Position numbers and translations under genes: made by a program. A model generated the notes under the pieces. The model was not told the origin of the DNA, did not search any database, and saw only the letters and a list, made by a program, of their open reading frames with translations. Positions 23,273 to 36,147 of a stretch of DNA of 64,000 nt are shown here, piece by piece. This stretch comes from Amylostereum areolatum (lineage: Eukaryota; Basidiomycota; Agaricomycetes; Russulales; Stereaceae): positions 186,001 to 250,000 of the forward strand of contig SAXG01000043.1 of the NCBI GenBank assembly GCA_012932865.1. The letters run 5' to 3'. How positions within the stretch are numbered: position 1 is the stretch's first letter; each line of letters begins with the position of its first letter.

Positions 23273-23787
23273 TGGTTGCACCTTTATAGCGTAGGCGCAA
23301 CGCTACGCCACAGCACTTGGACAAGAGCCTTGTTGTCTCGCAGGCCCACTCCTTGTTCCTCCTGACAGCGATAGCGCACGAATTACAAGAGACGTTGACC
23401 ACTCCGAGACCACTCTTATTGTGTCTGTGGACGTTGGTGTTGATCGAAATTCAAAGACGAAACAAAAGGTCCCCCATGTACGAGAAACAGGGTGTTGGTA
23501 GCGGAGCTACGCTTATTGTGTAATGGGATGGTACAACTGAAGGCTATGACTGACCTGTATCCGGTCCATGGCTGGTTGAGGTTGAAGGGGACGAAAGTGA
23601 CCATACTCGAGTCGATGAAGCCCCGGGTGTCGGCGTCTGTACATGCTCCAAGCAAGCAAATATCCGTCCCCAGGATGGTCCCACATCGTCATCTTTCAAA
23701 GCAATAGCATTGAGCGTCAGCCCCTGCTCCCCCCACACGCGAAAGAACGAACAAAATGGAATATAATGTAGCAAAACGAGGGGTGCC
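23273..23787. other. intergenic region
   Basis: About 500 bp between two minus-strand genes. No supported gene. Confidence 0.45.
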
Positions 23788-26123
23788 TCACGCCCCCGTT
23801 CCATCTGCCATCGCCGACCACTCCTCATGCACCCGCCTCAACAGCACCAAGAGCTCCGTCGGCAGCGCGACCCCGAGACGGCCGTCACGCGGGGTCTTGT
23901 CGTTCAAAGCAGCAACGGCGCGCTCATCGCGATACCTCTGTCCCTCGGGCCCGTACGCCATCACGTACTGGAGCGTCTCCCTGCACACCTCGTACCACCG
24001 CTCAGACAATCCTAGCGCGGTCAACACATGTTTCTACGAAAACGCAGAACACACAACGTCCGTCAGCACAGGCCAGAGAAGGAGAAAAGGTAGAGGCGGC
24101 TCACCGGCTCGATGACTTTCCCCCCGCACACAGGCGGAGCTCTCGCACTCCCATTGGCATATTTCTCCACCTTCGCCTGCACCCACCCGTACCACTTCAT
24201 CAGAGTGCTGTTCGATTGACCCTGCCCGTTCACGAGCGTGTCCTTGAACTCTAGGAAGCCGAATCCGTCTTGTTGCAAGGTAGGCATAAGGTATTTGACG
24301 ATACGGAGGTCATCGTCCGAGGAGGTCGGATCGGGGTCATCGGGGGCGACATATTCCGTTGGCGGGACGAGGAGAGGACCAGGACTTGGAGGGCGGATGC
24401 TTGCAACAGAAGAGGGCCGGGAAAGGGAAGCGGCTGGAGTGGCAGGAGGGGATGCATGTTGAGGTGTAGGCTGCATAAGGGGTTCCAGTCGAGGAGCGTT
24501 CTTGACCTTCTTGGCCGGTACGGGAGGTACGGATGTGCGGTACATATCTGTGGGGGGTGACTGCGCTGGCGAGGAAGGGGCGACGGTCTCAGGGGAGTAC
24601 CCTTCCAGAATCGAAGGAAAATAGGGTGTCTGTGCGATTGAGCCCGAGCTACCGGCACGTTTCCTCTTATTCTTGGCCGCGACAAGATGAGGTTGAAAGT
24701 CCGAAGGCGCAGGGCTCCCTCGTAGGCTCATGCTACTCGACACTGGTGTCAAGGGCGGGTAGCTCGGTTCATGAACGACGGCTGGAGAGCTGATTGGCAT
24801 AGTAGTCCCAGGAAGCTAACGAAGGGTACGTTAGCATACGAAATCCCATCCATAAACTTGGTACTTACCCCTTCAACAAAAATCGACAAGGTCCGGTCAC
24901 GTTGTACCTTCAGATTTGCGGACTGGCTGGTCTCCGTCCCATCTGGCGCTATCCGAAGAAAGTTCTGGCGGTATCGACCGCGCATGGCGTACACCTTCGC
25001 TGGGCCGTCGATGCGCGAGGGTCCGCTCTGCAGCTTTTCGCACACCTCCTTGGCGTCGGCCCAGTACGCGGGTCCGCTTTCGGGGTCCTCGTACGGCTTC
25101 AGTTGTACGCGTATTTCCGCGAGCTCCTCGATGTCCGCTCTTCGGTCGGAGATGAGGACGGTTACCATGCGTGGCTTGGGGGCAGGTGAACGTGTGGGAG
25201 CGGGAGTGGGGAGGGGCGCGGGAGGATATCGATGCGGGGTGAGGTGCGTAGGCGAAGGTATTGAGTGGCTGTGTGTTGTTGCGGCCTTTCGGGTGCGTTT
25301 GGAAAGATCGAGGGCGGGGGTAGGAGCCTGGGGAGGCGCCTGTTCGTTCACCGAGGGTGTGGATGGAGGCAAGTCGGGATGGGTGGATGCCGCCGTGCGT
25401 GGCGTTGGTGGAGCAGAGAATAGATCGTCATGGAAAGACGTCGGAGAGGGTAGCGGGTCGGGGTCCGGGGGAGGGCGGTGCGTCCTGAAGGATGAGGTGG
25501 ACGGTGCGGAGGATGGGACGGGCGGTGGCAATGAAAGCGCAACCCGTGAACGCGCAGCTGGACGTTGACGTTGGTCGCTTCCGCGGAAGACAGATGTATG
25601 TGCGCCGACGCCCACGGAGTTCGCCATGTCCTGCTTGGCTTGTTTCTTGTACTCCTTGCCGAGGCGAAACTGGGCACCGTACGGCACGGCCTCGGCGGGC
25701 TGGGGAACCTGATTGGTGGAGTGGGCGGTTGGAGACTGTGCTGCAGGCTCGCGTGGAGAGAAAGCCTCTATTGGCGTAGAATTGGCCGGGATTTTTGCAC
25801 TCCATGCGTTGATAGGTTTCCGAAAGACAGCGGAGGAAGCTGAACGGCCGGTCGACGGTTGTGGTCGGGTTTCGCCTTCGTCCTCAGACCCGGTCGATTG
25901 AAGCAGAGGCTGGTCACGGGTTAGTCGGGAAAGATCAGGCAGTGTACAGAACATACCTTTGTGCGAGACAAGTGGGCTCTGTGGCGATGTCAGCGTCGGC
26001 GCAGGCCAAACGACACGAAACGTACATTTCAGATTCAGCATCCGAGTCGCTGTAGACCGTCGGACGCTTCTTGCGGCCAGCTTCTGGACGAAGGTCGTAG
26101 TCGCTGTCGTACACGTCGGCCAT
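23788..26123 (-). CDS. hypothetical basidiomycete protein, long disordered centre
   Basis: Not recognised. It starts MADVYDSDYDLRPEAGRKK at 26123 and ends HEEWSAMADGTGA at 23788. Short first exons are Asp/Ser-rich. A conserved-looking block follows (FGxEYKKQAKQDMANS-like, near 25650). Then come Pro/Ser-rich linkers, a more ordered part with RMVTVLISDRRADIEELAE and RGRYRQNFLRIAPDGTE, another linker with KNKRKRAG, and a final folded part (YLMPTLQQDGFGFLEFKDTL, LGLSERWYEVCRETLQYV). The mix of basic clusters and linkers suggests a nuclear protein. Catalytic motifs were not seen. Confidence 0.6.
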
Positions 26124-26547
26124 GATGAGGGGTATGAGGAGCGAGCAAGAGCTCGAGAGGGAGGTTATACATGCCGAGAAAGTCGAACAATGGTTGCAAC
26201 CCGAAGAGTCGAACAATGGAGTCCCTGTCAGATTACATAAGCAGTGATCGCGACCACGTGCATATCTATAAAGCGCGACGCGCGTCCATGCGGTGCCATT
26301 GCCGGCTTGCCCAAGTGGCGAAGTCTGCCATATCGTAGCGTCTTTAGATTCCGGGTGCGATTTTTAGAGTGCTCGTAGAAATATTACATCAATACCAGCC
26401 GATCTTATCCCGTGAAGTGGGGTCTTCCCTGTTGTCATGCGCCAGCAAATATGTAGTGATTAGTATACTAATTGTACTTAACTGGGTAACTACTGGTTGC
26501 TCGTCCTACGTATTAGTACCGTGTGGTGAAACTTGGAAACTGTCAAT
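26124..26547. other. intergenic region
   Basis: Promoter of the preceding minus-strand gene and 3' flank of the next one. No supported gene. Confidence 0.45.
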
Positions 26548-27282
26548 CTAGAACGTCAACCCGGGAGGTATGATGTTAACGTTGATAGGGACACAGGTAT
26601 CATACGAGAAACGCGTCATCGTAGCCCTCTCGATTGCGTTGAACACAACAACGTCGATGTCGGGTGCCTCGCTGCTCTTGCAAAGAGAGTACTCGTCGGA
26701 AGAGCCGTTCGCGCCAAGCTCGAACGGAAAAGTTGTGCCGTGAGGGCTAGTGTTGAACTGCAATTACGTATGCCACTCGTCAGTGATTTTACCTTCGAGT
26801 TCGGGTAAAATAAACGCACATATTCGCAGTAAGATGCGCCGGCGGGCTCCTCTGGCGGAGCATCGGGAGAGTTGAACGTGAGGAAGGTGTTCGCGTCGGG
26901 GACGAGGTTGGACGTCTGCTCGTCTGGGCTGCTTCCGAAGGGGAACGACTTGATGACGCCGGCGACCATGGTGAAGTTGTTTCCGAGGGGGTTCGTCGCG
27001 ACCGTGTCCTGGGTCTAGGGAATGCGACACCATTAGTCAACGGTGCGAGTGGGCAGGGGAGACAACGCGTACCGCGAGGACGCTGATTCCGGGAGCATAA
27101 CCAGGAACGACACCTAGAACGAGGGGACGCTGGACGCTCTCATCATCCCGGTTCGTCGCGAGCAAAGTGAACGATTGGACATCGAGAACGCTGTTGAAAC
27201 TGCATGCGGTGGCGCGTTTGGCCATGGGCGTGGCCAGAGCCGAGGCAGCCAGAGAGAGAATGGCAACGGTCGAGGAGATCAT
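26548..27282 (-). CDS. small secreted protein with a Kex2-type site
   Basis: Three exons. The start at 27282 gives a signal peptide MISSTVAILSLAASALA, followed by TPMAKR, a dibasic Lys-Arg where Kex2 would cut. The mature part is about 180 residues with few cysteines: FNSVLDVQSFTLLATN, NPLGNNFTMVAGVI with a possible N-glycosylation site, FLTFNSPD, and an end reading IDVVVFNAIERATMTRFSY then INVNIIPPGLTF. No catalytic motif. Secreted proteins of this size and style are frequent in basidiomycetes and mostly uncharacterised. The signal peptide supports export; the role is unknown. Confidence 0.7.
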
Positions 27283-28155
27283 GATTGTCCAAAGGAGATG
27301 AGGTTGCGGAATGGAGAGCTAGCAGACAAATCAGTTGTTGAGGACTAGAGGAAGCGAGCGAAGAGCGATGTTTACTAAATTCGACCTTCCCTTCTTCTTA
27401 TACTCGTCAGAGCTGTGTGTATTTCACTACAACGCCATGAGCGAAACGGACAGGAGTCGCCGTGTAACAGGACTGGCACTGGCATAGCCTGCCCGGCGAG
27501 AGGAAGAGAGGTGTTTGGACCAATATGAATCCATTCGAGTAGGGTTATGGGCGCCAGTGATTGTATTGAAGGTGGTGTTATGTCGGTGCGGCCCGCCGAT
27601 GGCTCGTTCAAACCTTTCCAACGAACCATGCACTATACGAGCTCTGTAAAGGGTTGTGAACAGGATAATCAAAAGCACGCCCGTCTTTCCACCACGCACA
27701 CCCTAAATTCCAGGCTGTACAACTGAGGACCTGGTTCATTTGCGTAACCCGCTGAAATTTCCGAAATGCGTACCGCATCAGGGCGCTACTGAAGGCGATC
27801 CGTGTGGACAATGTACGGCGGGCGCACCTGCCGCCATCACATCGCCGACGTCAAGTGTTTCGCCGTTGAATGAGATCGGCATGGGCAGCACAGGGCGATA
27901 CTTACACCCATGAACGGCTTCCCCGCCCACAACCACTCCTACGGGCACTATCCCCAATGATATAGGTATGACGGCGAACACGGCCATCGTGGAAGGATAT
28001 GGAACTGAAGTCGCGGAGATCCAGGGAGATCCTTATGAATCTGCTTTCCTCTGGACAATTGCTCTAGTTTTTCTCGGCTACCTATGATACACAAAAGCTT
28101 CCTGTGAAGGAAAGGATGGACTACAACGTGAACCACTATCCATCCAAAACGCCGA
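27283..28155. other. intergenic region of 0.9 kb
   Basis: Promoter of the secreted-protein gene, then the 3' flank of the glycosyltransferase. ORFs near 27427-27987 lack splice partners and domains. Confidence 0.4.
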
Positions 28156-30186
28156 TCAGCTCTCGAGACATATCCGACCGAAGAGACACCGTACCGGGCC
28201 AGTCTCCCTCCCCGCCATCCGCTTGTCCAACAACTCCTTCGCAATTCCGTAATGGTCCAACTCCAGCACCTCCCTCATCCGATCAGTGATCGACTCGATC
28301 CGCATATCGTCCATGATGAACCTAACAATCCAACCGCAGTCAGTAAGTACCGGCGGCAAGGTTGGACGGTTTCCTTACCCGTCAATGGGATTCTCGACCG
28401 CCGCGCGCACAGCATCGACGAATGCCTCCTCGTCATCTTTGAACACGTTGTAGACGTATGGTGGGTCGAGGTACTTCAGGATGCCATGCTGAGCGTCCCA
28501 GTGAGCGCGGTTGGATGGATCTTCAGGGTCCCACTAGACAGGACAAAAGGTTAATCTCGAGGCGGTTCATACAAAAGAAGGAGAGGCTTACGCTGGCAAC
28601 CGGGTTCAAGAAGGGAACACCCAAACACAGGGCTTCATACGGCGTCGGAGATCTATTGACGCCCGAGATCAGCCACAAACTCGCCTGGTCCGAGGGACGA
28701 CCTCACGTCGAAGGACTCCCAACGCCGACGAGTAACACGCTCCTGGACAGCTCTTCCATGAACCGATTTTGTTGCAGGATTCCCAGGTTCTCCGTGTTCG
28801 CTGGGACAAACGCCTTCGGGTCGCCCACGTCCGTCGAGTTCGCCGCGCCGAGGACGAAGGTGACGCCGGTCTCGCGCCCGGCGGCGGCGAAGTATTCGGG
28901 AGGCCATGCGCGGTCTTGCGGGTTGGCGAGGTTTTCGAGGCGCTTGGTCATGATGTAGACGCGGGACTTGCGGTAGATGTGTGGGATGACGGGGACCTGG
29001 GCGCAGGTAGACTCGACGCTGTAGCCTGTGTAGAAAGTCTCTTCGTGGCCGTCCAGCGAGTATGGTTCGGGGCTGAGCTAGATGAGCGTGATGACGATAT
29101 TTAGGTACCATTCGGAACAGGCGGATGAGAGGTACGTACGGTCCACCGGGCCCCAAGAGGGCTTTTCACACCCGGCCAAAACGAGAATGCGAAAATCTGG
29201 AACAAACATTAGCCAGTGCGGCAGAAGGTAGGAGAGCTGATTGACATACTTTCCATATAGGAATGCCCAGAGGATTGTGGGGTGTCTTGATGCAGTACGT
29301 GTCCGCGTCCCAGCACTCGTTCAAGTCTCCTTCTTCCATAAACACGGCCATGACGACGGATGGGAACATCTGATATAGGCGTACTGGAAGGAGCGCGAAG
29401 GGTCAGTGAGAAAGAGGTAAGAACGTGCTTGGCCACTCACGTAGGTGGTCTATGCCGTCTGCGAACAGATATGTGTATCCCAAGCTATCCAAAGCGGCCA
29501 TCTAGCGTGGATTTAATAGGATAGACACCAAGGACAGCCAGACACGCACGATGGATCGTGCCCTGATGTGAAATCTTCGTCAGGTAAAGATCGTTAAAGC
29601 ATGGGAAGTACGCACCACACATCTTCTCCTCCTACCCATCCCTCAACCCCTCCAACGAAATGAAAGGATGATAAAATGACAACTGTCGAGTGTCTGCGTC
29701 AACATCGGGGGGAGTCGCCACACGCGATGAGGGAACTGACTCTTGTCCTGTCGTCGATGGACCATATCAGTCATGCTGTTGCGGGTCTCCAGTCAAACGA
29801 CGCACCTGATTCTCCACACATTCTCCATTCATCATACACGAGAGCATCCGGCTCAAGGCCTTGTTGTTCAACCCCTCCCATCTCTGCCTCCCATCAGGGC
29901 GCGGAACGTCTGAATAATCGGGGAACAGCTCCTTCGGTACGGTTGGTCGAACGACGTCGGGATATGACGCGACGAAAAGCTGGGGCCGTTCTGGACATTG
30001 GGGAGTTTGAGCGGTCTTCGCGCCACGAAGCCCGAAGGGGCTATCGGCCGGCACCTTGACCGTGATGTCGTAGGAGAGCACGCGATTCATTTTGAGGTAG
30101 TACAGAACGGCAAACCACAGCAAGAAGAGGAGGATCAGGAAGCGGAAAGAATGCCTAGAGATGGAGAACCGATAGGGAGAGGGCAT
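28156..30186 (-). CDS. GT18-like glycosyltransferase, type II membrane protein
   Basis: The start at 30186 gives a short basic tail and one transmembrane segment (FLILLFLLWFAVLYYL), the layout of a Golgi type II enzyme. The luminal part has IVALDSLGYTYLFADG, FMEEGDLNECWD, and HIYRKSRVYIMTKRLEN. The nucleotide-sugar region carries LLVGVGSP, then PTPYEALCLGVPFLNPV, then WDPEDPSNRAHWDAQHG. The TPYEALxxGxxFLNP block is typical of family GT18, the alpha-1,6-mannosylglycoprotein 6-beta-N-acetylglucosaminyltransferases (MGAT5 type). Donor and acceptor in the fungus are inferred from the family only. About eight introns; the last exon ends GRICLES at 28156, though the very C-terminus could be spliced differently. 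Confidence 0.75.
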
Positions 30187-31616
30187 GATGAACGGGTATA
30201 AGGGAAGCTGAAGTGTGGTCCGAATATCTTCATCCTCAAGGTCCTGATTCCTGAAGGCGCTACCTAGGTACGACGGGCGCTCGTCTTGATAAAGAAGAAC
30301 GTGTCCGCAAGGCCATTGCGGAGAATTGGCGTAATCTTTGCGAGATGGGGGAGCACTGGAGAGGAAGATGTCTGCTAGCAGCTGCTAACAGGGAGAGACT
30401 AGAGTTGACTTGTATGAACGGGCGTAAGTGGCCGATTTTCGTCTCAGAGCTGCGCACAGTGGAATCATCACGTGACGCAGAATCCATTCAACGCCCAACG
30501 ACCCCATCTGAATAATACGCGATTCCAAAGGTAAACACAATGTACAGTACCACACAGAGCATCGATATAAATTCATACATAGAGATGGTGAGTTCCTTAG
30601 GCATCGCCAAGCGCGGAGAGCGAATTGCTGAGCCCGTCGCGTCGCTCTTGCTGCTCACGGTGGACACGCCCAAGGTGTCGGAGACTGCGAGAGAGCCTCG
30701 AGCTATAGCGATGCTTAGTCTCGGCTCCAGACGTTTTCGCACTCGAACCGGCTCCGCGAGGACTCGTGCAACGTCTGGGGCATTTCGTCGCGATTTCCGA
30801 CGTGCTGTCACAATGATGCCATCAGTCACGAATTGTGATCTGACTAAGCACAAAACGTGATCCAGCGCGTCGCGTACGCGTCCTCAGCACGGCCGTTAAC
30901 TTCTTCTGATGTTTGACGCATCGTTGGCCGGATTGTAGTCGTTCGAGGTTAGATAGCTTGTACTATTATGAACTCTGAAGGTCTCTGAGGTGATAAGAGG
31001 TAATACAGAGCAGTTTGGACCTCAAGAGTCATGAAAATCTACTCATTGCCGGTCTTTCACTGCTACTGAGTGGTTGCATGCACTGTTGCATGAGCACACC
31101 AATGTGGATTACCTTGCATGGTACTTAAGCTACAGATTACTCATGTTAACTTGAAAATCTCGCTATGATTGTACATGTTACAACAGATCTAAGTGAGCCT
31201 CTGCAGTCCAAGCTTGCCAGTGGATGATTCACTTGTAGGTTACTTGCCTTGCAGCCCTTCACTCCAAATCACTACTAGAAAGAAGGCAACTTAAGCACTG
31301 ATTTATTCCCTTCATTCCGAAAACTTGCGACCCCGGTTGCTTCAACTCCGGGAGTCTCCAAGTCATTGTCAGCTATCATGGTTTACTTTTGCCATAGACT
31401 CCTCAAATCAACGGCAGCGAGACTGGGAAACCTTACACATATGTCCTAAGGCATCGCGGATCTCAATAGTATGGCATTTCCGATGCTTTTCCCTTCTCTG
31501 AAGAGAGGGAAAGAGGAGATCGGTGCATGGGGGGCGAGGGTCACATGTTCCGAGATCACATGCTCGTAACGCTTTTATCACGCTGTGACAGCACGTCGGA
31601 ATCCGCGACGAACTGC
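30187..31616. other. gene-poor interval, left part
   Basis: No supported gene. ORFs on both strands at 30488-30860 are Arg-rich or have one hydrophobic stretch, but lack conserved blocks. From 30860 on, the sequence is AT-richer and looks non-coding. Confidence 0.45.
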
Positions 31617-31763
31617 CCCAGACGTCAGAGAGGAGGGTTGTGCAGGGGTTTTGTCGCGTCTTTTTGCCTCCGACTTTAATCTCCGCTCGGCTCCTTCCGA
31701 TAGCCTATCCCTCGGTCCCATCCTCATATCTCCCCTGCACAACCCTCCTCTCTGACGTCTGGG
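31617..31763. repeat. perfect 32-bp inverted repeat with an 83-bp spacer
   Basis: Arms 31617-31648 and 31732-31763 are exact reverse complements over 32 bp (left arm begins CCCAGACGTCAGAG, right arm ends CTCTGACGTCTGGG). The spacer is 83 bp. The flanks show no clear target-site duplication. It could be a small foldback transposon or MITE, or a transcribed hairpin. Confidence 0.85.
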
Positions 31764-32027
31764 AACGAGACTAAGCGATGCTCAGGCAGATGGTATCCCG
31801 CTCGATGTAACCTACGACATGGTGCATACGACTATCCTAATGATGACTAAGCCGGCATACTCCGACGTAGAGTCCGGGGATCCGCCAGGATCCCCTACCC
31901 CAACGGGCCCAGTGATCCTAGCATACGGCGGTAGAATGATAATCCATGTATTCTCCTTAGATAAAGTCTAGCGAGTTCAGGTTCGCCAGTAGTGTGCTGA
32001 AGCAGAGCGTATATCCAGCGTAAGGTC
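31764..32027. other. gene-poor interval, right part
   Basis: Between the inverted repeat and the GH31 stop codon. Nothing supported. Confidence 0.4.
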
Positions 32028-35000
32028 TCAAATTTTGACAGAAACGACCGTCTCTCCATCGCCTGCCCCCATCTCAATCACCAGTCCGGCTTTTGCCACC
32101 TTTAATATCCACGGACCATCCAAAGTTCCCTCGACGACTTCTACCTTCAGCTCGGCGCCGCCCTTCCACAGCACCTCCAGCTTCGCCGCAACCGTCCACG
32201 GTATCCCGCTGTCCGGAATCTCCAAGCTCAGTGCAATATTGTCTTCACCCTCCGCGTTCACGACGACTTCTACGCCCTGCGTCCAGTCGAACGCCGACCG
32301 AGCCCTCTGTCCGTCCGCTCTTTTCTCGATGGCCCGCACGATTGCCCTCCCAGGCCTCACCAACAGCGGAATACTCATAAAACCGTGCGTCTCGACCACC
32401 CACGCGGGTCCTTTTCTCGTCTTCCCGTCCAAGAGTCCGTACCACGACCCCTCTGGGACGTAGTACTGTACCTCTCCGGACTCGCTGAAAACGGGTGCGA
32501 CGAGCAGATCCGGACCAAGCATATACTGGGCATCGAGTGTCCACACGGTGGGGTCGGACGGGAACTCGAGGAAGAGAGGGCGCATCATCGGGACCCCGGT
32601 TTTGTGCGTTTTCAGCGCGGTAGAATATAGGTATCTTGTGGCACGAAGGTTCGGATGAGCGCGTGTATTTTGGGGAGAAAGAACGTACGGCATGAGGGAG
32701 TGCTTGAGGTGGATAAAATGCTTGAGGACGCGGTCTGCTTCGCCGGTTTCGTCGATAAGCCACGGAACCTGCGATGCAAGTCACTTCGCGGATGGCTAGT
32801 ACGAGGGTCGCGAATAAACAGACCCTGAAACTCCCACTGCCGTGCAGGCGAGAATGACTAGACAATGCGCCAAACGCGAACCATCGTTTATACAGTGCAG
32901 GATCCGGAGTGCCTTCAAATCCTCCTGATGAGACGAAAGTCCACGACAATACATGAGTGTATGCACCGGTGGAGGGGTGGAAGGGACGCTCACCGATGTC
33001 GTGCGCCCAGTATCCGAACCCACACAACCCCAGGCTCAATCCTCCCCGCAGCGTCTCTGCCATCGCTTCGAATGTCGACATTGGATCTCCACCCCAATGC
33101 ACCGGGAATCTCTGTCCTAAAAACGCCTCGGGTTCCATCACGTCTTCCGAAGTCGAATAACGCAAGACGAACCTCCCGCGGTGGCAGACCGCGCAAAGAC
33201 AACCGCCTCATTCTTCCCGAGCTCGCGCTCGAGGACCTCGAACGTGCATTTGTTGTAAAGGAACGCGTAAAAGTTATGCATCTTCTCCGGATTGGACCCA
33301 TCGTAATAGACCGTGTTTCCCGTGGGGATGCGCTCGCCAAAATCCGTCTGGAGTCGTGGCTAAGTAAGAATGGTGGACGGAGACATCTCGTCTCAGACAT
33401 ACTTTGAATACGTCGACGCCCATGTCGATGAGCGCTTTGAGCTTTGACTGGTACCATCCCCACGCACCGGGGTTCGTGAAGTCAACGATGGCCATCACTG
33501 CTTGCTACATCGCGGACGAACGGAATGAGCGCCGAGTAGAAAGAACAGAAACTGCGAGTACTAACCCAGTAATCCCACTGCCAAACGCTTCCGTCAGGCT
33601 TCTTGATAAAGTATCCTAATGAAATCCATATGACTACGGAAAGCCATGAGAGGCGATAGAGTGCTTGCCCTTCTCCGCTCCCTCATCGAATAGCTTGCTC
33701 TCTTGCGCGATGTACGGATTGATCCACACGCATATCTGTTACCCGCCTTCATTGACGTCATAGAATCTCCCAAGATAGCATACACGCACCTTGTATCCCT
33801 TCTCCTTCAACCTCTTCAACTGTCCCTTCGCGTCCGGGAAAAACTCGGGGTCGAATTCGAAGTTGCACCACTCGAACCCCCGCATCCAGAAGCAATCGAA
33901 GTGGAACACGCCCACAGGTATGTCACGAGCGTCCATGCCCTCCAGGAACGTGTTGACGGTCTTCTCGTCATAGTTTGTCGTGAAAGAGGTCGTGAGCCTA
34001 TGCAGATAGTGAATACATCATCAGGTTAAACAGTTCGACGAAGGAGAAAGTAAGTGCTTGTGTACCATAGGCCAAATGTCCATGCGGGCGGCAGAGCGGA
34101 ACGGCCGGTGATGAGGGTGTATTTTTCGATGATCGCGGCAGGCGTTGGTCCATGAACGATGTATACTGAGAGCGATTCGAACGGTGCAGAGATGTTCACG
34201 CGAGTCGTCCCTAACGGCAAGCCATGTAAGATGGATAGCAGCGGGATCTGAAGAAGGATGACCGACGCTCGCTCTGCACCTCGAAGCTAACCGCACCGGG
34301 CGACGCGACGAACATCCCGTATCCCTTCGAGCTGAGATAAAACGGCACGTTCTTATAAGTGTGCTCCGACGACGTCCCTCCGTCCTCGTTCCACATGTCG
34401 ATGGTCTATACCAAACCGCCTTCAGACGAATTCAGCTGCCAAAACAGCCTCAAACCCACCTGCCCGTTCTTGACAAACGGCCCAAACCGCTCGCCAAGGC
34501 CGTAGATCTTCTCACCCACCGCCAAGTCGAACTGGTACGTGAACCAGCGCTTGCCCGCGTCCGGGTCGGCCATCGCCTTGTTCGGATGGTGGTCGTTCGT
34601 GCCCGCCTTCACATACCCGACCGAGCGCCATCCGAGGCGCGTCAGACGCTGGTCGGGCGCCTTGGAGATGCTCGTGGGCGCAGGTACCCCGTGCGATCGG
34701 ATATCGATGCTAAACGCGTTCGGGGCAGTGTCGACGGTCGCCGAAAGCGTGTCCGTCGCAATCTTGAGCTCTGTCGCGGTTTTGAATGTCCGAAGGCCGT
34801 CGGTGCGCTGGGAGGCGAGCGCCTTGGCGGCTTGGTCTGGGAAGAGTTCGAATTCGGGGCCTTTGGTGCTCGGAGTTTGGGCTTTCCAGTGGTAGCTTTC
34901 GAGGAGAAGGATATCTGGGAGGGGCGAGGAGCATTCGAGAGTAATGGTAGGGGTGTTAAGTGTGTCTCCGCGATGGTTGATGTGTCTTGCAGTCTAAGTT

Positions 35001-35168
35001 GCAATGAGGAGAGTTGGGATGCGAGAAGCGAGGATCGATGGAGGTCTATGTACGTACGGTTACACAGCGGATGCTGTCGCCGCGCGCTTCGCTTTTCACG
35101 ACCTCGGTGGCCCAGTTAACCACCGTGTCTTCCGACAAAGTCCACATTCCCTTAGAAAATTTGACCAT
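32028..35168 (-). CDS. glycoside hydrolase family 31, alpha-xylosidase-like
   Basis: The start at 35168 is MVKFSKGMWTLSEDTVVNW; the end DGETVVSVKI is at 32028. No signal peptide, so it is probably intracellular. Blocks in order: YQFDLAVGEKIYGLGERFG, the barrel entry VGVFHFDCFWMRGFEWCNF, FTNPGAWGWYQSKLKALID, the nucleophile Asp in TDFGERIPTGN, RFPVHWGGDPMSTFEAMAE, the acid/base Asp in FGYWAHDIGGF, then SRLHGSGSFRVPW and PLFLEFPSDPTVW. The FDCFWMRGFEWCNF block is typical of the YicI/XylS-type alpha-xylosidases rather than alpha-glucosidases. The enzyme would release xylose from alpha-linked xylosides such as xyloglucan oligomers. About ten introns; no breaks were found. Confidence 0.9.
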
Positions 35169-36147
35169 GGCGATGTCGAAGAAGTCAGCGCGATCTTCTC
35201 AACGACTGAGGTTATCTCATACCATCGAAGATATGTTGACATTGCGCCCATGGCCGGCGGTCCGAAAGCCACACAAGCGCCTTGGGAACGAGCACGGGGC
35301 ATAGATACACACGCGAACAAATGCTGTCGATGCCGAGAGCTGGGTGCAGGAGTATGACGGGTGTGCCGATCGAATAATGGGTCGTCTGACCAACGTCGCG
35401 GGTGTTGGGCTCGGAGATGAGTGTCGCGAGGCTTGAAGTTGAGAGCGGAGACTCGTCTATGACGCTGCTCTCCCGTGTTAAGTGCGCCTTCTTGGCGATG
35501 CGTCTGCCTTGGGTCATACGTCAGTTCTCGTGAGTTTCTTGTCTCGGGGCCTGGACGTGGTCTCGACAATCGATAGCAGCACCACACGAGGTGGAGCTTA
35601 GGCACGGGGTGGATTGCATTATGTCTCTTGGTATATGTTCCAAAGACATTGTCGAAAATGAGATAGAGAGGTTCGACGGGCGAGGAGGGAAAGAATGTGA
35701 GAGCGACGAAAGGGAGGTCCCGCCGTTTTTCGGAAGTCGCGCTGCGCATCCAGCTTTCCCATCACGTGCTTGAAAGCGTACGGGCCTCGAGGCGCGCCGG
35801 CACTCGTCCCGACCGCGGCAGAAAATGTTTTCCTCTGAGTCTCACATCCTCGAACCGCAGCGGACAGCAGTACGGGCCCTCCCACACCAACGCCTAAAGG
35901 GACCCGCACATCATCTGGAGGTGGTTAGAGCTTGGCCAGTTAATCATCGACATCGCATACAGTACGTGCTCCAATGCGCATGCCACTCCCGCTTGTCATT
36001 TATATCGAGGGTACTGATTCCGCACACCTTATAGCCTGCGCAGTCAGGCTATGTTCCTTTAGCCTCGACCTCCGACTTGGAATATCGCACCCAACCTTTC
36101 CCTTCGCGTCCGCCACACACCCTTCGTGGGCTCTGCGCCGTCCAGCC
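35169..36147. other. intergenic region of 1 kb
   Basis: Divergent promoter region between the GH31 gene and the coiled-coil gene. ORFs here have no recognisable domain. Confidence 0.45.

Noticed and set aside
30488..30860. Opposed ORFs on both strands, one with a hydrophobic end
   Set aside because: No conserved block, no splice partners, and both strands open at once, so no gene is called.
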